Part shown: positions 7,993 through 14,221 of the stretch, in pieces
Layout: each line of letters opens with the position of its first letter
Position numbering within the stretch: position 1 is the first letter of the stretch
From: Chlamydiota bacterium
Lineage (GTDB): Bacteria; Chlamydiota; Chlamydiia; Chlamydiales; Simkaniaceae
Reading direction: 5' to 3'
Assembly: GCA_021772295.1 (NCBI GenBank)
Contig: JAJFMG010000210.1
Location: forward strand, 1-14,380
Length of the DNA stretch: 14,380 nt
Position numbers and translations under genes: made by a program
Notes under the pieces: generated by a model
Told to the model about the DNA's origin: nothing
The model's input: only the letters and a program-made list of their open reading frames with translations
Database searches by the model: none

Positions 7993-8843
7993 ATAATTAA
8001 AGTATATTTGGAGTTATCAAGCTTTTGAACTTCTTCAAATCTATATTTGTCTAACTCAGATTCATCTCTTTGCATTAACTTATAAGCATCACACATGATA
8101 AGAAACAAACTCTCGCACTGGGAGCCTTGTATGTTTGCCTCCTCAGATAAAGGATACTGATAAACGACCAAATTATCCAAAAGAGCACTCGAAGTTATGA
8201 TGGATCTTTCTTGTTTTTCTTTTTTCCAAGATCCTTGAATAATAATAAGCGCTCTATAAAGCGCTTCTCTGAAATATTTATCCTTAAACTTACGGGGTAA
8301 TTTTTCTAGTTCATTGTTCCAAGATTCTTTCTTCAAGTGTAATAAATTTTCGTCAAAATGAAATCTGTTTGATTTAATAACTGTATATTTATCACCATCA
8401 TGTTTTTCAAATTCTTTAATTGAATACTTTTCTAATTTATATGGATCTTCTCCGTTTGTAATATAATAATTAAAAATACTCTTACCTACATAATCACACT
8501 GAGAGCCTTGTATATCTGCTCCCTCTGCTAATGGATATTGATAAACCACCAATTTAGCAAAATAGGTAATTTCATCTAAGATGGGCCGGTTTTTAGAAGC
8601 CTCCGTCCATGCATCCTTAATTGAACAAAGTGCCTGACCAAGCGCTTCTATAAAAAGCGGATCATCAAAATTTGGACCCAACAAATCAAGTTTACTCTCC
8701 CAAGATTCTTCCTCACATTCAAAATACTCACTATCTGAAGAATATAGATCGGGGTCTGTATCCAGACTACCACAAGATTCTTCTTGAGAATCTTCTTCAT
8801 ATCTAAACACACCCTCAGTTTGAATAGCAGCCATAATATCCAT
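7989..8843 (-). CDS. Orphan acidic protein with two tandem copies of a 112-residue module
   Basis: The 284-residue protein has no signal peptide or membrane segment. Residues 1-45 are acidic and Ser/Glu/Asp-rich. Residues 46-157 and 173-284 are two copies of the same module and align without gaps at an offset of 127; I count about 45 identities in 112 positions by hand. Both begin ESW, share FxEALxxAL, and have an almost identical core (LVVYQYPLxExAxIQGSQC). Both end in KYT. The alignable DNA of the core (82% over 56 bp) suggests a fairly recent or conserved duplication. I recognise no family. Translation may begin at the ATG at 8843 or at the one three codons later (8834); neither has a good Shine-Dalgarno. 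The flanks are AT-rich and gene-poor, which together with the orphan status suggests a lineage-specific gene. A soluble effector is one possibility, without direct evidence. Confidence 0.7.
   Translation of the reverse strand: MDIMAAIQTEGVFRYEEDSQEESCGSLDTDPDLYSSDSEYFECEEESWESKLDLLGPNFDDPLFIEALGQALCSIKDAWTEASKNRPILDEITYFAKLVVYQYPLAEGADIQGSQCDYVGKSIFNYYITNGEDPYKLEKYSIKEFEKHDGDKYTVIKSNRFHFDENLLHLKKESWNNELEKLPRKFKDKYFREALYRALIIIQGSWKKEKQERSIITSSALLDNLVVYQYPLSEEANIQGSQCESLFLIMCDAYKLMQRDESELDKYRFEEVQKLDNSKYTLII
7992..8327 (-). repeat. Protein-coding module copy B (C-terminal)
   Basis: This encodes residues 173-284 of the orphan acidic protein and is the partner of copy A. It ends immediately before the stop codon, so the second module has no C-terminal extension. 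Copies A and B are separated by a 15-residue linker. Confidence 0.8.
8373..8708 (-). repeat. Protein-coding module copy A (N-terminal)
   Basis: This encodes residues 46-157 of the orphan acidic protein. It pairs with copy B at 7992-8327, shifted by exactly 381 bp (127 codons). The best DNA match is 8497-8552 against 8116-8171, with 46 of 56 bases identical by hand count. Confidence 0.8.
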
Positions 8844-9165
8844 CCACGAGTTAATTTAATAAGAAAATTTTAACATAAACCTTATTTAATTATTTTTTTT
8901 ATTTTATTACAATTAAACCATTCCCATTTACTATTGTTTTGGGAACGTCTACAAAGACTTTTAAGTTAGGTAAGTTTCTCAACCTATCCCAAAAATATGG
9001 AATCTCGTTGGTAACCGTTTACGGGGGGGGCTAAATTTTCCCAAAGCCACTTATGAACAATGCATTAGAAAAAAATAAGAAACTTCAAAAGTAGAGTAGA
9101 TTCTAATTAACAGTCCCTGAAAAGTATTAAAGTATAGAACTCCATTAGTTGAAACCGCGTCAGAA
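8844..9165. other. Gene-poor AT-rich gap of about 320 bp with a G8 tract
   Basis: No intact gene is seen. The left part (8844-8915) is nearly pure A/T and could hold the promoter of the orphan gene at 8843, but no convincing -35/-10 pair stands out. A run of eight G (9023-9030) interrupts the otherwise AT-rich sequence. The minus strand between 9052 and 8899 looks like eroded coding sequence (see the separate entry). The part from 9053 to 9165 shows nothing I can name. Confidence 0.5.
8899..9052 (-). pseudogene. Possible decayed gene end (LRR-like tail), frameshifted near the G8 tract
   Basis: On the minus strand a 39-codon open stretch ending at a TAA (8899-8901) reads like real protein: NEIPYFWDRLRNLPNLKVF, then VDVPKTIVNGNGLIVIK. 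The LRNLPNLKVFV pattern resembles the last turn of a leucine-rich repeat protein. This frame is closed upstream by a TAA at 9019-9021. In another frame, from 9052 through the C8 (minus-strand view) tract, KWLWENLAPPVNG continues the protein-like composition. Joining the two needs one frameshift near 9010-9022, so I read this as the C-terminal remnant of a broken gene. No start or longer upstream portion is detectable. The stretch is short and the call may be chance. Confidence 0.3.
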
Positions 9166-9627
9166 TTATGGAAAAAATTCTTTGAATTGTTCACGAAGAA
9201 CAGAGGGAACAATTTCATCAATCCCTTCTTTGTCGTACATGAGAAAGTAACTACATGCGATCATAATACCAAGAGGCGGAGCTATGAGCGCTACAAAAAG
9301 AGCAAGTAGGCAAATTAGAGACCTTTTGAAAGAGAGATAAGCTCTTGCATGAGTATTTTTTAGCAAAGAAATTTTACCAAAAGTAATCCCTGTCAAAGCA
9401 CTAAATAAAAGAAGTTTGGTAAGAGAAAATAGGCCCCAAAACACGTCTCCCACGAACAAAAAGAGAAAAAAAACTCTCGCAGCTAATGTGGAAAAAAAAC
9501 GATCTTTTGAAGGCTTTTTTTTCTCTTTTTCATTTTGGAAAAGAGAATGCACTTTTTCAGCTGTTGTCTCAGAGGAACTAGGACACACTTCCAAATCTTG
9601 ATTTTCAAAGAGATCGTAGATGGGCAT
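9166..9627 (-). CDS. Small membrane protein coupled to sthA, function unknown
   Basis: I chose the ATG at 9627, seven bases after the sthA stop codon, because AGAGG at the very end of sthA then acts as its Shine-Dalgarno. A longer reading from 9666 would overlap sthA by 32 bases. The 153-residue product has a polar N-terminus (about 1-48, with the charged NEKEKKKPSKDR). Two long hydrophobic blocks follow at about 49-82 and 103-131, separated by a basic linker, and the tail is acidic and soluble. Each block is long enough for a hairpin or one to two membrane segments. A two-block hydrophobic layout without a signal peptide is shared by chlamydial inclusion-membrane (Inc) proteins, so that is one reading. 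An ordinary inner-membrane protein is equally possible. I do not recognise a family. Confidence 0.65.
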   Translation of the reverse strand: MPIYDLFENQDLEVCPSSSETTAEKVHSLFQNEKEKKKPSKDRFFSTLAARVFFLFLFVGDVFWGLFSLTKLLLFSALTGITFGKISLLKNTHARAYLSFKRSLICLLALFVALIAPPLGIMIACSYFLMYDKEGIDEIVPSVLREQFKEFFP

Positions 9628-9634
9628 TGGAAGT

Positions 9635-11032
9635 TTACCTCTTATGTTTGATTTTATTAAAACCATTTAGTGCCGCTATTCGGTACCCTTCGGCATATGT
9701 GGGATAATTGAAGACTTGATCAATAAAGTAATCAATTTTCGCATTAAAGGACATGGCAACTTGACCAATATGAATAACCTCGGTTGCCCCTCTTCCTAAA
9801 ATATGAATGCCTAGGATCTCGAGAGTATCAGTATGAAACAATATTTTAAACATTCCAATATCATTTCCTGCAATTTGGTTTCTGGCAATCTCATAATAGT
9901 AGGCTCTACCTACCTCATATTGAAATCCAAGGGATTTGAGCTCTTCTTCTGTTTGACCACAGGAGGAAATTTCAGGAATAGTATAAATTCCAATAGGGTA
10001 AAAAGTTGGAAAGTGGTGTGTTTTTACTCCAAAAGCGTTTCTTGCTGCAAGCCTTCCTTGCTCCATACCAGTTGATGCTAAAGACGGCCCACCAATTACA
10101 TCTCCGACAGCAAAAATACTTGGGTTAGATGTCTGAAAAAGTGCATTCACAGGAATATACCCCCTAGCATTAACAGAAATATTGGCATTTTTAATTTGAA
10201 GCTCATCCACATTTGCTTCTCTTCCAAGAGCATATAGTAGAACTTCTGAAGATTCCATGCTTCCATCTTTAAAAAGGATATCTACGAAGTCGCCTTTATG
10301 AAGAACTTTTTCGACTTCTTTATTTCCAATAAATTTGAGACCTATATTAGTTAATGCATCTTGAAAATGGAGTCCAATTTCTCGATCAAGCAAAGGCAAC
10401 ATATGATCTCTTTTATCAATGACTGTCACCTCAGTTCCAAGTGCAGAAAAAAAACTGGCATATTCTGATCCGATTACCCCACCACCTAGAACCATCATTG
10501 TTTTAGGAACTTTATCAATGTTTAATAGCCTTGTTGAATCAAGCACTCTATGATTATCAAAAGGAATACTTCCAGGATTTCGAGGTCTTGAACCTGTAGC
10601 AATTAGAAATTTTTCTCCTCGAAGTCTATGCGTAATTTCCCCATTATCATCGGTAACGATTATTTCTTTGCTCTCAGTAAATGATGCTGATCCCTTCAGC
10701 AGTAACACCTTATTTCTTGCAAATTGCCTTAAAATAAGGTGCCTTTGCAAATCAAGGACTCGTTTTAATCGATAATTAAGATCTGTAATTGAAACATCAA
10801 TTCTACCCTCTTCTTTTCCATAAAAACTACGTTTATAAAAATCAGTAAGATCTAAAATTGCCTCTCTTAATGATTTAGATGGAATTGTACCAGAATGCAA
10901 AGAAGCTCCACCTGGATATTCTTCTTTTTCAATAACGATAACTGACTTTCCAAGCTTTGCAGCCTGAATTGCTGCCTTTTGTCCAGATGGTCCAGAACCT
11001 ATGATAATAAAATGAGCAGAAAGCTCTTCCAC
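9635..11032 (-). CDS. sthA: Soluble pyridine nucleotide transhydrogenase (SthA/UdhA)
   Basis: This flavoprotein moves reducing equivalents between NADPH and NAD+ in the cytoplasm. The FAD-binding GSGPSG motif is at about 14-19 with Glu37 for the ribose (numbering from the GTG at 11038). The NAD-binding GGGVIG is at 185-190, and the second FAD motif (VGDVIGGPSLASTGMEQGRL) and a C-terminal dimerisation domain follow. In dihydrolipoamide dehydrogenase two cysteines sit in GGTCLNVGCIPSK; here the segment is GGASLHSGTIPSK, with Ser46 and Thr51. There is therefore no redox disulfide, and GTIPSK is the SthA form. The C-terminal ATEVIHIGQVAM also fits SthA and not a disulfide reductase. Two in-frame GTG starts exist (11038 and 11032). 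I prefer 11032 because AAAGGGG then sits five bases upstream. The downstream membrane-protein gene is probably cotranscribed. Confidence 0.9.
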   Translation of the reverse strand: MEELSAHFIIIGSGPSGQKAAIQAAKLGKSVIVIEKEEYPGGASLHSGTIPSKSLREAILDLTDFYKRSFYGKEEGRIDVSITDLNYRLKRVLDLQRHLILRQFARNKVLLLKGSASFTESKEIIVTDDNGEITHRLRGEKFLIATGSRPRNPGSIPFDNHRVLDSTRLLNIDKVPKTMMVLGGGVIGSEYASFFSALGTEVTVIDKRDHMLPLLDREIGLHFQDALTNIGLKFIGNKEVEKVLHKGDFVDILFKDGSMESSEVLLYALGREANVDELQIKNANISVNARGYIPVNALFQTSNPSIFAVGDVIGGPSLASTGMEQGRLAARNAFGVKTHHFPTFYPIGIYTIPEISSCGQTEEELKSLGFQYEVGRAYYYEIARNQIAGNDIGMFKILFHTDTLEILGIHILGRGATEVIHIGQVAMSFNAKIDYFIDQVFNYPTYAEGYRIAALNGFNKIKHKR

Positions 11033-11055
11033 GTGCACCCCTTTGTTAAATAATT

Positions 11056-11084
11056 TTCTTACTACTTTTACCTGATTAAATCAA
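11056..11084 (-). promoter_or_regulatory. Possible sthA promoter
   Basis: On the minus strand TTGATT (11079-11084) and TAAGAA (11056-11061) are spaced by 17 bases, about 20 bases before the GTG starts. The -10 is poor. Its -35 lies four bases from the -35 of the opposite rpmB promoter, giving a back-to-back divergent arrangement. Confidence 0.3.
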
Positions 11085-11087
11085 GTG

Positions 11088-11117
11088 TTGTAGGAAATCT
11101 TAGATAAGTGCTATGAT
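11088..11117 (+). promoter_or_regulatory. rpmB promoter with extended -10
   Basis: TTGTAG (11088-11093) and TATGAT (11112-11117) are separated by 18 bases, and the -10 is preceded by TGC, the extended -10 element TGnTATGAT. Transcription would start near 11124, about 30 bases before the rpmB ATG. The combination is the best sigma70-type promoter in this divergent gap. Confidence 0.65.
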
Positions 11118-11154
11118 TTCGCATTAAAAGTTTATTTTTAAGGACTGAATTGAT

Positions 11155-11430
11155 ATGCCAAGAAGATGCCAAGTTACTGGAAAAAAATCCATGAAAGGAA
11201 GATCCTATGCCAAGCGTGGTATTGCGAAAAGTAAGAAAGGGATTGGACTTAACATCACTGGAATTACAAAACGTAGATTCCTACCAAATTTGATGAAAAA
11301 AAGATTCTGGTACGCAGAAGAAAAACGTTTTGTAGCTCTTAGACTTTCTGCAAATGCAATGAGAACCATTGAGAAAAATGGTCTTCATAGCGTTATTTGC
11401 AAGATGCGAGCCGAAGGCGCAAAAGTTTAA
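11155..11430 (+). CDS. rpmB: 50S ribosomal protein L28
   Basis: The 91-residue basic protein is a component of the large ribosomal subunit. Typical L28 features are the N-terminal CQVTGKK, the GRSYAKRGIAKSKKGIGLN segment (about 15-33) and TKRRFLPNLMKKRFW (about 38-52), very like chlamydial L28 in length and sequence. The ATG is preceded by AAGGA ten bases upstream. Two consecutive stop codons (TAA TAA) end the frame. A phospholipase D gene starts inside it in another frame, and a nested hairpin follows 16 bases after the stop. The rpmB to PLD order resembles Chlamydia (CT086 to CT084), although I see no counterpart of the small gene I recall between them. Confidence 0.96.
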   Translation: MPRRCQVTGKKSMKGRSYAKRGIAKSKKGIGLNITGITKRRFLPNLMKKRFWYAEEKRFVALRLSANAMRTIEKNGLHSVICKMRAEGAKV

Positions 11431-12481
11431 TAAATATCCACTTAGAAAAGTAAGACTTACAAAAAAACACTTTAAGTGTTTTTTAATAATAGTCTTACTT
11501 TTTTTATTTTCTAACCTAATATATCGATCTTACTCACCACCCCTTCCAACCAAAAATCATCCTATATTTTATTCCAGTGATTACCGAGTAAATTTAAAAA
11601 ATGTACTCACAAAAGCGCTCTCTAAATCTACAAAATCAATCTATATACAAACCTACGACCTCAAAGACAAATCAATAATCTCACTTCTCAATCTAAAAGC
11701 TGAAAAGGGCATCTATATATCGATCATTACAGATAAAAAACATCTCACTTATCCCTCAAAAAAACTCTTGCCAAGTATTGAGGTCCATAAAGGCAACTGC
11801 TCAGGACTCATGCATCAAAAAGTCCTTATCATAGATGAAAAACTCTCTTTTTTGGGGTCTCAAAATCTAACGCCTACCTCTCTTTCTATGCATGGTAATA
11901 TTATGGTAGGCATACATGACAAGACGCTAAGTGACTCTCTTATACAAATACATAAACAGATGCTGAAAAAAGATAAAAATGTCGCTCGAAATCTTGGCAA
12001 TATCGCATTAGAACAGGGAACAATATATTTTCATCCCAGAAAAAACGTAGCCTCTCTAGAAGCTGTCACAAACATGATTAACGCAGCAAAAAAAAACATT
12101 AAAGTCGCCATGTTTACATTCACCCACCTCCCTCTTACTACTGCCATTGTAAATGCTCATAAAAGAGGTATAAAAGTAGATGTGATTATTGATAAGAACA
12201 CAGCTTATGGTGCCTCAAAAAAAATCATCAATTATCTTTTAGAAAATAAAGTGCAAACCTTTGTCTCCACTGGTGTGGAGTTATTTCATTATAAAATGGC
12301 AATTATCGATGATCAAACGCTCATAATGGGATCTCTCAACTGGACAAAAGCGGGTTTTAAGAAAAATGCTGAGTTTATCATGACCTATGCACTTTCTAAA
12401 AAACAGTCAGCATACTTTAAGAAACTTTGGAGGAAAATGAAATTCTCCTCCAATCAATTAGATATAAGACAGGCAATCTAA
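11378..12481 (+). CDS. Membrane-anchored or secreted phospholipase D superfamily protein, two HKD motifs
   Basis: The 367-residue protein has two complete HxKx4D motifs: MHQKVLIID (His146, Lys148, Asp153), followed by GSQNLT, and FHYKMAIID (His304, Lys306, Asp311), followed by GSLNWT. This is the bilobed layout of PLD-superfamily phosphodiesterases: phospholipases, phosphatidyltransferases or nucleases. A basic stretch followed by one hydrophobic segment (about 33-49, KCFLIIVLLFLFSNLIY) predicts a signal anchor or signal peptide, putting the catalytic part outside the cytoplasm. The start is odd. After the rpmB stop no ATG, GTG or TTG occurs in frame before the domain, so the gene must begin at ATG 11378 (overlapping rpmB by 53 bp, weak GAG four bases upstream) or use a rare start codon. 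The substrate is unknown. In Chlamydia several such proteins are host-interaction or lipid enzymes. The gene ends one base before the convergent gene. Confidence 0.85.
   Translation: MVFIALFARCEPKAQKFNKYPLRKVRLTKKHFKCFLIIVLLFLFSNLIYRSYSPPLPTKNHPIFYSSDYRVNLKNVLTKALSKSTKSIYIQTYDLKDKSIISLLNLKAEKGIYISIITDKKHLTYPSKKLLPSIEVHKGNCSGLMHQKVLIIDEKLSFLGSQNLTPTSLSMHGNIMVGIHDKTLSDSLIQIHKQMLKKDKNVARNLGNIALEQGTIYFHPRKNVASLEAVTNMINAAKKNIKVAMFTFTHLPLTTAIVNAHKRGIKVDVIIDKNTAYGASKKIINYLLENKVQTFVSTGVELFHYKMAIIDDQTLIMGSLNWTKAGFKKNAEFIMTYALSKKQSAYFKKLWRKMKFSSNQLDIRQAI
11446..11502 (+). terminator. Nested hairpin with T-tract after rpmB, inside the PLD signal sequence
   Basis: The outer arms AAAAGTAAGAC (11446-11456) and GTCTTACTTTT (11492-11502) are perfectly complementary over 11 bp. 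Inside them AAAAAACACT (11462-11471) and AGTGTTTTTT (11475-11484) form another perfect 10-bp stem with a 3-base loop. T-rich sequence follows both. It begins 16 bases after the rpmB stop and fits an intrinsic terminator of rpmB. It also lies within the codons for the PLD membrane anchor, so it may attenuate PLD expression. Confidence 0.6.
12427..12453 (-). terminator. Possible terminator hairpin between the convergent PLD and orphan genes
   Basis: TTGGAGGA (12427-12434) and TCCTCCAA (12446-12453) form a perfect 8-bp stem with an 11-base loop. It lies within the last codons of the PLD gene and about 30 bases beyond the stop of the minus-strand orphan gene. Reading leftwards the stem is followed by AGTTTCTT, only moderately T-rich, so termination is a guess. 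Confidence 0.3.
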
Positions 12482-12482
12482 A

Positions 12483-14099
12483 TCAATAGTTAGATGTCAA
12501 AACACCTGGCAGAAAAAGACCCGCTTCAACATCAAATGTCTTAGCGCATCTTCTAGCCTCTGCAATAGATATATCCACTCTTCTTTGCGCAACAGGTGTA
12601 GAATAATTAAAGTTGTTTCTTGGGGGTCTAGCTCTCTGCTCCATTTTACTTACCTTGGAAACATACATAGGAAGATTAGGATACAGCTCTTTATATTCAG
12701 CAACAAATTCTCTTAGATACCAATCTTTATAATTGACTCTCAAATCCTTAAAAAATTTTGCCCGGTATATTAGCTCTTCTGTAGTTAACTCTCTTGCAAG
12801 TTTTCTAAGGTTCCGTTGTAGAGCATTTATAGCAACTTTATTTGTTTCGAAATAAGTATCAACTGTATTTACTTCATAATTTCGAAAGGTTTGTTTTCGA
12901 GCGATATCGGCCCTTAACTGATCGATAGAACAACAAAAAAGCCTTTCCAAAGTTTTTTTCAGATCTGGACTTGCATTTTTCAAAAGTGCAAATTTTAGAC
13001 GATAATCAACACCTTTGAGATGCTTTTTCTGCGTCCCATCAATTGTGTTTTCAGCATCTAATATTTGTTTCATCATAGCAGACTCTGTCTTTTGAGCTGA
13101 TTTAATCATCTCAAAACGACTTCGATATACAATAGAGCGAAGAGCCACCTCTTCTTCAACATCTTCTAAATTAACCCCAAGAAGAGTATCAAAATAAGCA
13201 TCGCCTTCCTCCTCCATTGCTTCTAAAATTTCAATGGCTCGATCGTGATAAATCTGAAATACACCCGCTTTCTTTTCATACGTTTCTGGCTTTATTCGAT
13301 TCTCATCAGTTTCACGGATTATTTTTCGAACAAATCCCTTCATTGCTTCTTGCACAGTTGTTTGTTTTTTACTCAAGGCATTTAAACGTCCAAGAGTATA
13401 ATTTCTAAGCCTCTTTCCTCCAGATTTACCATCCATAAAGGTATCTGTCTTATTCACCTCTACTGGAAGCATTATCGTACTATTATGGTCTTGGTATGAT
13501 CCTGAATACTTCAAATATACAAATTTTTGTGTTGCATCATACGTTCCGTTTGGATTTCTAGGATATGCATAGAGGCATGGAAAAGTGCTAGAATGGGCAC
13601 CTTGCGTGCGTATCGTCGCAGACTCATTAGGATTCGAAGGATTTAGAATTTTTACATTTTTTCCATTCCCAATTTGATCTTCAGCACCTTCTGCCTTAAA
13701 ATGAAGTGGCACATCATAGCATGAAACCATTTGCATGAAGGCAAGCTGAACCCGCGTCTCTAAATGCTGCTCAATCAAATCTCGGTATGATTCGATTTTT
13801 CTTTCAGGGTCACTCAAGGTATCCCATTCTTCCTGCTCTACAATCTGACCTTCCTGATGTAAAAGTGTATCATCAGACAAAGAGGTCGCGACGTAATGAA
13901 TGTTTTTAGGTTGGGTTGGATGGTAAATACCATTTTCAACAACAGTTTGCGATAAGGGTTGTTGCACTCTTTTTTCTTTACCTTGGTTATTTACTAATCC
14001 AGAGGGATCAAATAAAACTCCAAGATCTTTACGTTGCCCGTCAGAGAGAGGCATTCCAACTTGCGCAGCGAGTGGTTGATTTACAACTGGACCTACCAT
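12483..14099 (-). CDS. Large orphan protein with possible XRE-like C-terminal domain
   Basis: I chose the ATG at 14099 because AAGGAAGG lies five bases upstream and a promoter with a perfect TTGACA ends upstream of it. The frame stays open to an ATG at 14165 and a TTG at 14192. From 14099 the product has 538 residues with no signal peptide or membrane segment. The N-terminal ~110 residues are Gln/Asn-rich and look disordered. A mixed region follows, and from about 230 to 460 it is helical, charged and coiled-coil-like. The last 89 residues (about 450-538) have the spacing of a Cro/XRE helix-turn-helix: YVSKVSKMEQRARPP resembles the recognition helix and the IERG-R-P turn, and AEARRCAKTFDVEAGLFL resembles the final helices. 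I do not recognise the whole protein. A type III effector or a regulator are both possible. Its 3' end is one base from the PLD stop. Confidence 0.7.
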   Translation of the reverse strand: MVGPVVNQPLAAQVGMPLSDGQRKDLGVLFDPSGLVNNQGKEKRVQQPLSQTVVENGIYHPTQPKNIHYVATSLSDDTLLHQEGQIVEQEEWDTLSDPERKIESYRDLIEQHLETRVQLAFMQMVSCYDVPLHFKAEGAEDQIGNGKNVKILNPSNPNESATIRTQGAHSSTFPCLYAYPRNPNGTYDATQKFVYLKYSGSYQDHNSTIMLPVEVNKTDTFMDGKSGGKRLRNYTLGRLNALSKKQTTVQEAMKGFVRKIIRETDENRIKPETYEKKAGVFQIYHDRAIEILEAMEEEGDAYFDTLLGVNLEDVEEEVALRSIVYRSRFEMIKSAQKTESAMMKQILDAENTIDGTQKKHLKGVDYRLKFALLKNASPDLKKTLERLFCCSIDQLRADIARKQTFRNYEVNTVDTYFETNKVAINALQRNLRKLARELTTEELIYRAKFFKDLRVNYKDWYLREFVAEYKELYPNLPMYVSKVSKMEQRARPPRNNFNYSTPVAQRRVDISIAEARRCAKTFDVEAGLFLPGVLTSNY

Positions 14100-14104
14100 A
14101 ATAA

Positions 14105-14128
14105 CCTTCCTTGAAGACAAGAGTCTTC
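14105..14128 (-). promoter_or_regulatory. Leader stem-loop directly abutting a strong Shine-Dalgarno
   Basis: In minus-strand reading GAAGAC (14128-14123), loop TCTT, GTCTTC (14118-14113) forms a perfect 6-bp stem. It is followed without a gap by the ribosome-binding site AAGGAAGG (14112-14105) and, five bases later, the ATG at 14099. The site decides the start of the orphan gene and could modulate ribosome access. Confidence 0.5.
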
Positions 14129-14163
14129 CTAAAAATAAATCGAAGCCATAAGAGGAGAAAGAC

Positions 14164-14192
14164 ATGTTGCCTTGAATTCTTGTTTTTGTCAA
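14164..14192 (-). promoter_or_regulatory. Promoter for the large orphan gene
   Basis: On the minus strand a consensus TTGACA (14187-14192) is followed after 17 bases by CAACAT (14164-14169), a weak -10. Initiation would fall near 14157, downstream of the alternative ATG at 14165. This supports translation from 14099 and leaves a leader of about 58 bases. Confidence 0.45.
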
Positions 14193-14221
14193 AATTTAAA
14201 TCTAGTAATTTCGTGCATAAT

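Noticed and set aside
9023..9030. G8 tract as a phase-variation switch for an intact gene
   Set aside because: It is not inside or just upstream of any intact gene; the flanking frames look like a short remnant, so I list it only as part of possible gene decay.
9060..9165. Open minus-strand reading (HNSDAVSTNGVLYFNTFQGL) between the membrane protein and the remnant
   Set aside because: No start, Shine-Dalgarno or family-like pattern; it ends after about 40 codons and is likely chance in AT-rich sequence.
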